Translations under genes and position numbers: made by a program
Origin: JAZPYZ01 sp045544455
GTDB taxonomy: Bacteria > Bacillota > Clostridia > Oscillospirales > Acutalibacteraceae
NCBI GenBank assembly: GCA_045544455.1
Contig: JAZPYZ010000021.1
Location: 1 to 64,000 of the forward strand
Direction: 5' to 3'
Length of the DNA stretch: 64,000 bases
Shown: piece by piece, positions 1 to 7,727 of the stretch
Numbering within the stretch: position 1 is the stretch's first letter
Layout of the letters: every line of letters begins with the position of its first letter
The notes under the pieces: generated by a model
What the model saw: only the letters and a program-made list of their open reading frames with translations
Told to the model about the DNA's origin: nothing
Databases searched by the model: none

Positions 1-168
1 AATCAACAGCATTTAAGCAAAAAACTTTCCCTTAAAATTTCTCGTAAGGGAAATTTTAAGGGAAATTCTATGTCCAAACCTAAGAAAAACCTTGAAAAAG
101 CCCGTCAATTCAAGGGTTTAGGAAATTCTGGTTTGAAAAAAACTTTTACAAAATTTTTATCGGGTTAA
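1..168 (+). CDS. Partial lysine-rich open frame of unknown function
   Basis: A frame is open from the window edge to a TAA at 166-168. The only ATG is at 70 and has an AAGGGA ribosome-binding-like sequence 5 bases upstream, which would give a 32-residue lysine-rich peptide. The frame is AT-rich, unlike its neighbours, and its 3' end overlaps the convergent phosphoesterase gene by 23 bp. No family is recognised. It could be the tail of a gene starting outside the window, a small basic peptide, or chance in AT-rich DNA. Confidence 0.2.
   Translation, partial: NQQHLSKKLSLKISRKGNFKGNSMSKPKKNLEKARQFKGLGNSGLKKTFTKFLSG
27..64. repeat. 15-bp perfect inverted repeat (hairpin)
   Basis: Arms at 27-41 and 50-64 are exact reverse complements (TTCCCTTAAAATTTC and its complement) around an 8-base loop. 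The region is much richer in A and T than the genes that follow. There is no clear U-tract after it, so a terminator is not certain; it may instead be a foreign-element boundary or attenuator. Confidence 0.6.
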
Positions 169-835
169 ATGCAATCGCATCTCCCGAAATTAACGTGAAT
201 CGAATCCCGCGATATTCCCCGTTAAAAGCACGAGCAATACCGCTGCCGTGAATATGTCCGTAATAACAACGCCGGATATGATGTTCGGTCAATACCGACA
301 TGATTTCCTCACACACGGTATCCCCGTAAATTGGTGGATAATGTAAAAACACAACCGGCTCTTTCCCGGTCTTTTCAGCCGCCTGAATCGAAGTGGTAAG
401 CCGTCCAACTTCTCGTTGCAACACCTTTTTATCGGCCTCGGATTCCGCATCGAAAAACCATCCGCGCGTACCGCATACCGCTACCGTATCGTCCACCACC
501 ACAGTATCGTTATGCACAAACCGCAAGGTATCCCATCCGTTTTCTTCAAAAAAGCGTTCCATCTTGCGACGGGTTGTCCACCAATAATCGTGGTTGCCTT
601 TCAAAATTAACTTCTGACCGGGCAATGAATGCAAAAAGGCGAAATCCTGTGCCGCCTCTTCTAACGACATACCCCACGATATGTCGCCGGCTATTACGAC
701 CGTGTCGTCCGGCGTCACGGCGGCGCGCCATTGTTCTTCAATGCGCTGTATATAGCCGTCCCAACCGCGAAAATCATCCATCGGTTTATCGGTTCCGAGC
801 GATAAATGAAGATCCGCAATCGCAAACAATGCCAT
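146..835 (-). CDS. Calcineurin-like metallophosphoesterase
   Basis: A 229-residue cytoplasmic protein with the full metallophosphoesterase signature: D8-x-H10 at the N-terminus, G-D at 50-51, G-N-H-D at 80-83, a lone H about residue 165, and G-H-x-H-G at 193-197. These residues bind two metal ions and hydrolyse phosphoester bonds; the substrate cannot be told from sequence. The gene lies 39 bp downstream of thrC on the same strand with no terminator between, so it is probably co-transcribed. The ATG follows a weak GGCGGAACGG ribosome-binding stretch. The family is certain, the role is not. Confidence 0.85.
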   Translation of the reverse strand: MALFAIADLHLSLGTDKPMDDFRGWDGYIQRIEEQWRAAVTPDDTVVIAGDISWGMSLEEAAQDFAFLHSLPGQKLILKGNHDYWWTTRRKMERFFEENGWDTLRFVHNDTVVVDDTVAVCGTRGWFFDAESEADKKVLQREVGRLTTSIQAAEKTGKEPVVFLHYPPIYGDTVCEEIMSVLTEHHIRRCYYGHIHGSGIARAFNGEYRGIRFTLISGDAIAFNPIKIL

Positions 836-874
836 TTCCGTTCCGCCTTTCTTATATATTCGTCAATCCAATCG

Positions 875-2371
875 TTATCGGATGCCGATCGCTGTCAAAA
901 CCGCTTGTTGCATACCAGTTTTATCGCACACGTCGGTAAACCGCACTTGTTTATCCGACAACGAGGCCAGCGGCGCCGGAATCGGACTGCCGGTCGTTTT
1001 ATGCAACGCATCGACCTTCTCAAATTCATCCATGTCATTCATGTCCACACCCAACGCCTCGAGCACGCTGGTCGAGAACTTATAGGGATTGGCCGTAGAC
1101 GCGATCACCGTCGGCGTATTATCGCCGGTTTCGGCACGATACTGCTCGTACACGCTGACCGCTACCGCCGTGTGCGTATCCATGAGATACCCACTCTGTT
1201 TAAACGTATCGGCAATGGTTTTGGCCGTTTGGGTATCGTCACAGCAACCGCCGTAGAAATGTTGTTGCAGGGTTTCTTTCACCGTATCACTGACGGTATA
1301 CACGCCGGTTTTCGAGAGCGAAGCCATCAGGTCGGCGATCACGGTATCGTCTTCGCCGTAAAGGGCAAACAACAAGCGTTCCAGGTTAGACGACACCAAA
1401 ATATCCATCGACGGCGAACTCGTGAGATAAAATTCACGGTTGCGATCATACGTACCGGTGCGGATAAAATCCGTCAACACGCGGTTCCGGTTGGAGGCAC
1501 AGATGAATTTGCCAACCGGCAACCCCATTTGTTTGGCATAATACGCCGCCAAGATATTACCGAAATTACCGGTCGGAACAACTACGTTCATCGGATCGCC
1601 GGCTTGAATCGCGCCGGTTTTAAGCAGATCCGCATACGCCGAGAAATAATACACAATCTGCGGCACCAGCCGGCCCCAGTTGATCGAGTTCGCGCTCGAG
1701 AACATTTTACCGTTTTGCGCCAACACATCGGCCATCGCCGGATCGGTAAAGATGGTTTTAACACCGGTTTGCGCGTCGTCAAAATTGCCGCGAATGGCAC
1801 AAACGGCCACGTTGTTGCCTTCTTGCGTCACCATCTGCAATTTTTGCATCGGGCTGACACCGTCTTCGGGATAGAACACCATGATACGGGTATGTTCCGC
1901 ATCGCGGAATCCTTCAAGCGCGGCTTTACCGGTATCCCCGGAGGTCGCGACCAAGATGACCACTTCTTGCCCGTTGGCCGCTTTCGAAGCCGACACACGC
2001 ATCAAATGCGGCAGGATCTGCAACGCCATATCTTTAAACGCGCAGGTGGGCCCATGCCACAGTTCCAACATATATACCCCATCCGACAACCGATGGATCG
2101 GCGCTACGTCCGGATGAGCAAAACGACCGCTTGTATACGCTTTTGTGGTGCAGTCTTCTAATTCTTCCGTTGAAAAGTCGGTTAAAAACCGAGACAAAAT
2201 GCGATTAGCACGGCAAACATACGATTCATTCGCCATACAGATGATCTCGTCCATAGAAACCGTCGGAAACGATTCCGGCACAAACAGACCGCCCTCTTTG
2301 GAAATGCCCTGTGCAATGGCTTGCGCCGCCGACACTTTCACGCGATGATCGCGCGTGCTTTGATACATCAT
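875..2371 (-). CDS. thrC: Threonine synthase
   Basis: Converts O-phosphohomoserine to threonine with pyridoxal phosphate. It is 498 residues from the chosen start, the length of the long (fungal/gammaproteobacterial-type) threonine synthases. The PLP lysine lies in G-P-T-C-A-F-K-D near residue 113, and a SGDTGKAA phosphate-binding loop follows. The ATG at 2371 is preferred over an upstream GTG because AGGAGAGG lies 9 bases before it; a second ATG follows immediately. A TTGACA-17-TATGAT promoter sits directly upstream, inside the end of the dipeptidase gene. No other threonine pathway genes are nearby. Confidence 0.93.
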   Translation of the reverse strand: MMYQSTRDHRVKVSAAQAIAQGISKEGGLFVPESFPTVSMDEIICMANESYVCRANRILSRFLTDFSTEELEDCTTKAYTSGRFAHPDVAPIHRLSDGVYMLELWHGPTCAFKDMALQILPHLMRVSASKAANGQEVVILVATSGDTGKAALEGFRDAEHTRIMVFYPEDGVSPMQKLQMVTQEGNNVAVCAIRGNFDDAQTGVKTIFTDPAMADVLAQNGKMFSSANSINWGRLVPQIVYYFSAYADLLKTGAIQAGDPMNVVVPTGNFGNILAAYYAKQMGLPVGKFICASNRNRVLTDFIRTGTYDRNREFYLTSSPSMDILVSSNLERLLFALYGEDDTVIADLMASLSKTGVYTVSDTVKETLQQHFYGGCCDDTQTAKTIADTFKQSGYLMDTHTAVAVSVYEQYRAETGDNTPTVIASTANPYKFSTSVLEALGVDMNDMDEFEKVDALHKTTGSPIPAPLASLSDKQVRFTDVCDKTGMQQAVLTAIGIR

Positions 2372-2413
2372 ACCGTTTTTCCCTCTCCTGTAAACCAAAT
2401 AATTGCTCTTTTT

Positions 2414-2442
2414 ATCATACTACACCTTTAAGCCGGTGTCAA
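2414..2442 (-). promoter_or_regulatory. Sigma-A promoter for thrC
   Basis: TTGACA at 2437-2442 and TATGAT at 2414-2419, 17 bp apart, read on the minus strand. The -35 overlaps the stop codon of the dipeptidase gene, so thrC can be expressed independently of the upstream ribosomal/secretion operon. Confidence 0.75.
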
Positions 2443-3356
2443 AGCTTGTCGAAAAATTCATAGGCGTTTTTGAAAAATATTTTATCTATTAGGGTTGTCG
2501 AATAGTGTTTTCGGATTAAAAAGTCGCCAATTTCCTCCATTACAGCGATACCACCCCATGAATCCGGCAGGTGTGTGCCGTCAAAATCGCATCCAAACGC
2601 CAGTATGTTTTCTCCACCGAGCGTTAGAAAATGATCCAGATGGCGTTGCAAACATTCAAACGATGCAACGCCCAGTTGACTGGCACACACATTTAAACCA
2701 ACTAAGCCGCCATGGTCACGGATAATTTCAAACTGCCGATCGGTCAAATTACGCGGATGCGCATGCACCGCTTTCGATACCGAATGGGTGGCTAAAAACG
2801 GACCGGACACAAGTTCGGCCACATCGTCAAATCCATGTGCATTTAAATGGGACACGTCCGGGATCATCCCCACGCGTTGCATCTCACCCAACACCGATTT
2901 CCCGAATGCGGTCAATCCATCGTTCACGTCTGTCAAGCATCCGTGACCGAGTTCATTACCGCCATTCCACGTTAAGGTCATGATCCGCACACCTTGATCA
3001 GCCAACGCCGTTACTCGATCGATACGGCCGCCCAGCGCGGCTCCCCCTTCAACCGAAAGCCAAGCCGCGCATCGACCTTGTGCCAGCGCTTGACGCATCT
3101 CGATCCCGTTCCGTACCGGCATCACGCGATCGGAAAATTGAGCAAATTGCGCTTTCGCCAACCGCAACATCGCGTCACATCCTTCACACGCCTTTGTCCC
3201 GCGCCACTCGTCCGGTATCCAGACAGCAAACACCTGTGACCACGCTTCAAACCGGCCACCGCGTCGCAGATCGACGTGACCGGTATTGGTATCTAACAAA
3301 CCACCGGTTCGGTATAATTCATAGATTGTATCACAATGTAGATCAAAAAGCCGCAT
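2439..3356 (-). CDS. Membrane dipeptidase (peptidase M19 family)
   Basis: A 305-residue zinc dipeptidase of the renal dipeptidase family, which hydrolyses dipeptides and, in some members, beta-lactams. Visible motifs are D-L-H-C-D-T at residues 5-10 (first metal ligands), D-V-S-H-L-N and A-T-H-S in the middle, and F-G-C-D-F-D-G near the C-terminus. No signal peptide is seen, so it is probably cytoplasmic despite the family name. The ATG at 3356 has GGAGGGG 4 bases upstream and overlaps the end of yraN by 14 bp, indicating translational coupling. Longer upstream starts would only add a basic non-homologous stretch. Confidence 0.88.
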   Translation of the reverse strand: MRLFDLHCDTIYELYRTGGLLDTNTGHVDLRRGGRFEAWSQVFAVWIPDEWRGTKACEGCDAMLRLAKAQFAQFSDRVMPVRNGIEMRQALAQGRCAAWLSVEGGAALGGRIDRVTALADQGVRIMTLTWNGGNELGHGCLTDVNDGLTAFGKSVLGEMQRVGMIPDVSHLNAHGFDDVAELVSGPFLATHSVSKAVHAHPRNLTDRQFEIIRDHGGLVGLNVCASQLGVASFECLQRHLDHFLTLGGENILAFGCDFDGTHLPDSWGGIAVMEEIGDFLIRKHYSTTLIDKIFFKNAYEFFDKL

Positions 3357-3729
3357 GCAACCCCTCCGCTTCGTAAGCGCCGATAATATGGTTGATTTCC
3401 GACACCGATAACGGGTCCTCTTTTTCAGTCCACACCTCGACCACATCGAAACGCGGTTGGTATTTTGACGGATAGCGTTGTAAAAACAAACCGGCGGTTT
3501 TGATCAATTTGCGTTGTTTATCTCGCGTGACCGCCTCGGCCGGCGACACCAACGCACCGCGTGCACGGGTTTTGACTTCCACAAACACAATATACGAACC
3601 ATCTTGCGCAATCATGTCAATTTCTCCAAAACGGCATCGATAGTTAGACGCTATAATGGTCCATTTTTTGTCACGCAAAAAGCGAGCCGCCATCACTTCA
3701 CCGATGGCGCCACGAGAAACCTTCGCCAT
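3343..3729 (-). CDS. YraN family (UPF0102) putative endonuclease-like protein
   Basis: A 128-residue protein with the restriction-endonuclease-like core of the UPF0102/YraN family: G-E-I-D followed by a strand ending V-E-V-K-T-R (residues about 35-54). It lies 10 bp downstream of rnhB, the order found in many Firmicutes, and is coupled to the M19 dipeptidase below it. A nuclease fold is predicted for the family, but no activity is established and its biological role is unknown. Confidence 0.88.
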   Translation of the reverse strand: MAKVSRGAIGEVMAARFLRDKKWTIIASNYRCRFGEIDMIAQDGSYIVFVEVKTRARGALVSPAEAVTRDKQRKLIKTAGLFLQRYPSKYQPRFDVVEVWTEKEDPLSVSEINHIIGAYEAEGLHAAF

Positions 3730-3739
3730 AATTTATCTC

Positions 3740-4333
3740 CTACAGGTTCTTCAAAAAACTGGGACGATGAGCCGGCGATAACCCATAGGTGCGCAGTGCC
3801 TCGTAATGGGCCGCCGTACCGTACCCTTTGTGTTTGGCAAATCCGTACATCGGGTATTGTTCATCGAGTTCTAACATCAACCGGTCTCGACTGACCTTAG
3901 CCAAAATAGAAGCGGCCGCAATCGAAGCCGATAACGAATCACCTTTAATAACGGTTTTACCCGGCACCGGCAACGGCGGCAGACGGTTACCGTCCACCAA
4001 CACCAAATCGGGTGTCATCGACAGTTGTTCCACTGCGCGGCGCATCGCCAAAAAGGTGGCTTGCAAAATATTGTATTGCTCAATCTCTTCCACCGTAGCA
4101 AACGCAATGCCATAGCCGAGCGCCAGTTCTTTAATCGGCTCATACAACGCTTCCCGTTTTTTCTCGGTCAGTTTTTTTGAATCGTTAAGCCCCTCAATCT
4201 CGATATCCGGCGGTAAAATCACAGCCGCCGCACATACCGGGCCAGCCAACGGTCCGCGACCGGCTTCGTCCACACCGCAAAGGATGGGAAATCCCTGTGC
4301 GCGAAAAGCGTCATCAAACTCCCTGTTGGTCAT
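3740..4333 (-). CDS. rnhB: Ribonuclease HII
   Basis: Degrades the RNA strand of RNA-DNA hybrids and removes misincorporated ribonucleotides. At 197 residues it carries V-D-E-A-G-R-G-P-L-A-G at 21-31 (catalytic D22 and E23) and the later D-S-L-S-A-S-I-A-A-A-S-I-L-A-K block with the remaining acidic residues. The ATG at 4333 overlaps the rbgA stop codon (ATGA) and is preceded by GAGAGGG inside rbgA; the nine-residue upstream extension is rejected. Coupling to rbgA upstream and yraN downstream is the conserved Firmicutes order. Confidence 0.95.
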   Translation of the reverse strand: MTNREFDDAFRAQGFPILCGVDEAGRGPLAGPVCAAAVILPPDIEIEGLNDSKKLTEKKREALYEPIKELALGYGIAFATVEEIEQYNILQATFLAMRRAVEQLSMTPDLVLVDGNRLPPLPVPGKTVIKGDSLSASIAAASILAKVSRDRLMLELDEQYPMYGFAKHKGYGTAAHYEALRTYGLSPAHRPSFLKNL

Positions 4334-5211
4334 GCGTTTTCCCTCTCTTCGTCCGGCCACTCGAGCGTGATGCGTCCGAGTTTTCCACCACGATATTCAT
4401 CCAACAACATCACCGAAGCACGCAGGGTATCTACCTCGCCACCGGCAATCAGCATACCGCGCTTACGTCCGATTTGTTGTAACAGTTCCCACGCGTCATC
4501 CGACATCGAATTGACATCCAACTTGTATCGTTCGGCAATTGCCGTCGCATAGGTCGGCATCAAGGTTTTAAGCAATCCCCACGCCAACTCTTCACTGTCC
4601 AAAATCTCATCGCGCACCGCACCGGTATACGCCAATTTTTGGGCGGCGGTTTGGTCATCCAGTTTCGGCCACAACACACCCGGTGTATCGAGTAGTTGTG
4701 CACCGCCTTCCACCACGAACCATTGGTTTTGTCGGGTAACACCGGGACGATCTTCCACTTTCGCTTTACCGCCCTTGACCATCCGGTTAATAAACGAGGA
4801 TTTCCCCACGTTCGGGATACCGACCACCATCACGCGAATCGCCCGATTGGTCATCCCTTTTTGTTCCCAAGCGGCGATCTTATCGGATAACGTATCGCGC
4901 AACGTCGGCAAAAACGCCGACATCCCCTTACCGGTTTTGCAATCCACGGCCAACGCCGGAATGCCCTGTGTTTTAAACCACGCGATCCATTTGGCGGTCG
5001 CACCGGCATCGGCCAAATCCGCTTTGTTCAAAATTGCCACGCGCGGTTTTCGATCAATGATCGAGGCCAGTTCGGGGTTGCGGCTTCCCATCGGAATACG
5101 CGCATCCAAAATCTCCACTACAATATCCACCAACGAGAGATTTTCTTTAATTTTACGGCGCGTTCTCGCCATGTGACCGGGAAACCACTGAATGGTTTTC
5201 ATATCTTCCAT
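4330..5211 (-). CDS. rbgA: Ribosome biogenesis GTPase YlqF/RbgA
   Basis: Needed for a late step of 50S assembly. The GTPase motifs are circularly permuted as expected: G4 N-K-A-D at 62-65, then G1 G-I-P-N-V-G-K-S-S at 131-139, then G3 D-T-P-G at 175-178. The protein is 293 residues from ATG 5211, which has AAAGGGG 8 bases upstream; an in-frame extension of 26 residues before it is not supported. The N-terminal Q-W-F-P-G-H-M-A-R motif is typical of the family. It sits between lepB and rnhB, the usual neighbours. Confidence 0.95.
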   Translation of the reverse strand: MEDMKTIQWFPGHMARTRRKIKENLSLVDIVVEILDARIPMGSRNPELASIIDRKPRVAILNKADLADAGATAKWIAWFKTQGIPALAVDCKTGKGMSAFLPTLRDTLSDKIAAWEQKGMTNRAIRVMVVGIPNVGKSSFINRMVKGGKAKVEDRPGVTRQNQWFVVEGGAQLLDTPGVLWPKLDDQTAAQKLAYTGAVRDEILDSEELAWGLLKTLMPTYATAIAERYKLDVNSMSDDAWELLQQIGRKRGMLIAGGEVDTLRASVMLLDEYRGGKLGRITLEWPDEERENA

Positions 5212-5281
5212 ATAAATCGCCCCTTTCAGAAAACCGCCCCAAACCGATCCAACGTCGTTTTTGAGGCGGAATGTGGTCATA

Positions 5282-5833
5282 TTATTCAACCATGCCGAAA
5301 CCGGTAAGCGGCCATATGCGGAAAGTAGCTTCCCCCATAACGTCGTCTTCGCTCACGAATCCAATGGTTTCGGAACGGCTATCGCTTGAGACCGTTCGAT
5401 GATCTCCTAAAACGAACAAACACCCTTCCGGCACGGTCTTTTCCCCTAAGAAATCGCGGTTGACCGTAACCCCTTTGATGTACGGCTCCGTCAACACCTT
5501 TCCGTTGACAATCACCTCAAAGGTTTTGTCATCGATTTCCACGGTATCGCCGGACATCGCAATTACCCGTTTGATCAACGGTTCTTCGTTTTCGCGCATA
5601 ATCACAACGATATCGCCGTAATCGGGCGTATAATGCATATTAAACAGTAATAAACGATCGTTATTCGCCAACGTGTTTTCCATCGAAGAGCCATCCACCC
5701 GCACAATACGGCATACAAAGGTGAACAGTAATACGATAACAATCAGCGAAACCATCGCCGCTTCCACCCATTCGTACAAGGAGTTGACGATCTGTTTTTT
5801 ATCGATTTGTTTTTTATCGGTTTGCTTGAACAT
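5282..5833 (-). CDS. lepB: Signal peptidase I
   Basis: Cleaves signal peptides from exported proteins at the outer face of the membrane. The 183-residue protein has a short basic N-terminus, one transmembrane helix at about 26-44, the catalytic serine in G-S-S-M (S50) and the catalytic lysine in L-I-K-R-V (K88), then the G-D-H and S-D-S-R motifs of the family. The ATG at 5833 was chosen over an upstream TTG because AAAGAGAG lies before it. It is separated from rplS upstream by a hairpin that may partly terminate transcription. Confidence 0.94.
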   Translation of the reverse strand: MFKQTDKKQIDKKQIVNSLYEWVEAAMVSLIVIVLLFTFVCRIVRVDGSSMENTLANNDRLLLFNMHYTPDYGDIVVIMRENEEPLIKRVIAMSGDTVEIDDKTFEVIVNGKVLTEPYIKGVTVNRDFLGEKTVPEGCLFVLGDHRTVSSDSRSETIGFVSEDDVMGEATFRIWPLTGFGMVE

Positions 5834-5875
5834 GGATAATACTCTCTTTTCTTTGCATGTTCCGAAGAACAAAGT

Positions 5876-5904
5876 AAAAGGGACGGCTGAAAACCGTCCC
5901 TTTT
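5876..5904 (-). terminator. Hairpin terminator or attenuator after rplS
   Basis: AAAAGGGACGG pairs with CCGTCCCTTTT across a 7-base loop, just past the rplS stop. It probably keeps rplS expression higher than the lepB-rbgA-rnhB genes below, which have no other obvious promoter. Confidence 0.7.
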
Positions 5905-5907
5905 GAC

Positions 5908-6252
5908 TTACTTCAACAACTGTTTAACTTTCGACGATTTTCCAACGCGATCGCGCAGATAATACAGTTTGCTGCGACGAACTTTACCGTAACGGGTAAC
6001 CTTGATGTCGGCAACGTTCGGGGAATGCAACGGGAACACACGTTCCACGCCAACGCCATACGAAACGCGACGAACCGTAAAGGTTTCGGTCACGCCACTG
6101 CCTTTGCGGGCAATTACGGTGCCTTCAAACGCCTGAATTCTTTCTCTGTCACCTTCGCGGATCTTAACATCCACACGAACGGTATCACCGACAGAGAACG
6201 CCGGAACGGTCTCTTTCACGCTGTTCGCAGCGATCAATTTCAATGCATCCAT
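5908..6252 (-). CDS. rplS: 50S ribosomal protein L19
   Basis: Large-subunit protein at the 30S-50S interface. The 114 residues match L19 throughout: V-G-D-T-V-R-V-D-V-K-I-R-E-G-D, the F-E-G-T-V-I-A-R-K block and the R-R-S-K-L-Y-Y-L-R-D-R C-terminal segment. The start at 6252 has AAGGAGG 8 bases upstream. The upstream extension of the frame covers the untranslated leader. Expression is from its own strong promoter about 130 bp upstream. Confidence 0.97.
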   Translation of the reverse strand: MDALKLIAANSVKETVPAFSVGDTVRVDVKIREGDRERIQAFEGTVIARKGSGVTETFTVRRVSYGVGVERVFPLHSPNVADIKVTRYGKVRRSKLYYLRDRVGKSSKVKQLLK

Positions 6253-6374
6253 TCTAATATCCTCCTTGCTTTTCAGACATTCATGCCACGTATGTGCAGA
6301 GGACTGTCCATTCTTAATGTCTTGCTTTCGCGCGTCATTAAACTCTCGGTGGCAAGCCACCGGTCACGAAATAC
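6253..6374 (-). promoter_or_regulatory. 5' leader of rplS, possibly autoregulatory
   Basis: About 120 bases lie between the predicted transcription start and the L19 start codon. They contain a perfect 7-bp hairpin (CGGTGGC/GCCACCG, 6347-6362). Firmicute L19 mRNAs are known to carry a leader that binds L19; whether this one fits that consensus would need a covariance-model search. Confidence 0.4.
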
Positions 6375-6380
6375 CGATAT

Positions 6381-6409
6381 ATTTTAGCATACATCATTTC
6401 AAAATGCAA
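6381..6409 (-). promoter_or_regulatory. Sigma-A promoter for rplS
   Basis: TTGCAT at 6404-6409 and TAAAAT at 6381-6386 with a 17-bp spacer on the minus strand, placed upstream of the L19 leader. Confidence 0.7.
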
Positions 6410-6438
6410 GCCTTTATTTGCATTTTTTAAATTATTTT

Positions 6439-7692
6439 TTAGACGCGTTTTAACAGTACTTCTTGTTCGTAGGTTTTGACTTCGTCAAACCATTCTTTAC
6501 CGGCTGGAACACCGCATTCTTCACAGTATTGTGCCCAGATATCGCCGAACGGCAACATTTTGATTTCTTCTTGCATCATCATCAGTTCGGTGGTGTTGCC
6601 GGCATCCTGCATCGCTTTCATTTGAGCGTTCGGCGAACACAACGCCATCAGCATGGCTTTTTGCCAGCTGCGAATGCCAACGGTCCACGCCGCAATACGG
6701 TTGATGCTCGCATCAAAGAAGTCGAGCGCCATGTATACACGATCGATCGCATCGTTGCGCACGATCTCTTTCGCCATTTCTTTGGTTTCGTCGTCCAACA
6801 ACACCACGTGGTCAGAGTCCCAACGAATCGGACGGGTGATGTGCAGCGCGATTTCCGGGAAGAAGCAAAGCAACGCCGGAATCTTATCCGATACCACTTC
6901 GGTCGGATGGTAGTGACCGTTATCCATCAACGGCAAGCAACCTTCGTGAGTAGCGGCAAAGGTCAGCGAGAATTCCGCCGAACCGGCCGTAAACGCTTCC
7001 ACGCCGATACCGAACACTTTGGATTCCACGCAGGGTTTTACCAGGTTCGGATCGTGCGGCTCTGTCAAGATCGCTTCGATGGATTCTTTATAACGCATTC
7101 TCGGGCCCATACGATCGGCCGGAATGTCTTTATAACCGTCACCGGTCCAGATGTTCATCACGCACGGCACACCGGTTTCTTGAGCAAAGTATTGCGAAAT
7201 GCGGATACACGCTTTACCGTGTTCGATCCAGAAGTTGCGAATGGTATCGTCCGGACTGGCGAGCGTCAAACCGCTATCCGCCATCGGATGCGAGAAGAAT
7301 GTCGGGTTAAAGTCGATGCCCATGTTTCTGGCTTTCGCATATTCAACCCATTTGGCAAAATGTTTCGGTTCGAGTTTGTCGCGATCGACAATCTTGCCGT
7401 CTTCAAAAATCGCATAGCAAGCATGCAGATTCAACTTTTTCGCGCCGGGGCAAAGCGACATCGCTTTGTCCAAGTCCGCCATCAATTCATCCGGCGTACG
7501 CGCTTTACCCGGATAGTTACCGGTGGTTTGGATACCGCCGGTCAGCGGGCCGTCCTGATCGAACCCTTTTACGTCGTCGCCCTGCCAGCAATGGATGGAC
7601 AACGGAACGTTTTTCAATTTGGCGATAGCCGCATCCGTGTCCACGCCGAACGCCGCATACATAGCTTTTGCCGATTCATACCGTGTGCTCAT
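6439..7692 (-). CDS. rhaA: L-rhamnose isomerase
   Basis: Interconverts L-rhamnose and L-rhamnulose, the first step of rhamnose breakdown. The 417-residue sequence is colinear with RhaA: the N-terminal S-I-H-C-W-Q-G-D-D-V block, the G-G-I-Q-T-T-G-N-Y-P-G-K-A-R segment, and metal-binding acidic and histidine residues in I-D-F-N-P-T-F-F-S-H-P and D-N-G-H-Y-H-P-T-E. It lies 35 bp downstream of rhaB on the same strand. The aldolase RhaD, a transporter and a regulator are not in the window. Confidence 0.96.
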   Translation of the reverse strand: MSTRYESAKAMYAAFGVDTDAAIAKLKNVPLSIHCWQGDDVKGFDQDGPLTGGIQTTGNYPGKARTPDELMADLDKAMSLCPGAKKLNLHACYAIFEDGKIVDRDKLEPKHFAKWVEYAKARNMGIDFNPTFFSHPMADSGLTLASPDDTIRNFWIEHGKACIRISQYFAQETGVPCVMNIWTGDGYKDIPADRMGPRMRYKESIEAILTEPHDPNLVKPCVESKVFGIGVEAFTAGSAEFSLTFAATHEGCLPLMDNGHYHPTEVVSDKIPALLCFFPEIALHITRPIRWDSDHVVLLDDETKEMAKEIVRNDAIDRVYMALDFFDASINRIAAWTVGIRSWQKAMLMALCSPNAQMKAMQDAGNTTELMMMQEEIKMLPFGDIWAQYCEECGVPAGKEWFDEVKTYEQEVLLKRV

Positions 7693-7727
7693 TTGTCATA
7701 ACTCCTTTATGTTTAATTTGAATTTGT

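Noticed and set aside
806..2161. 451-codon plus-strand frame opposite thrC
   Set aside because: Antisense shadow of a well-identified gene; arginine/histidine-rich composition typical of the complement of codon-biased genes.
6463..7701. 412-codon plus-strand frame opposite rhaA
   Set aside because: Antisense shadow of rhaA with no ribosome-binding site and no recognisable motif.
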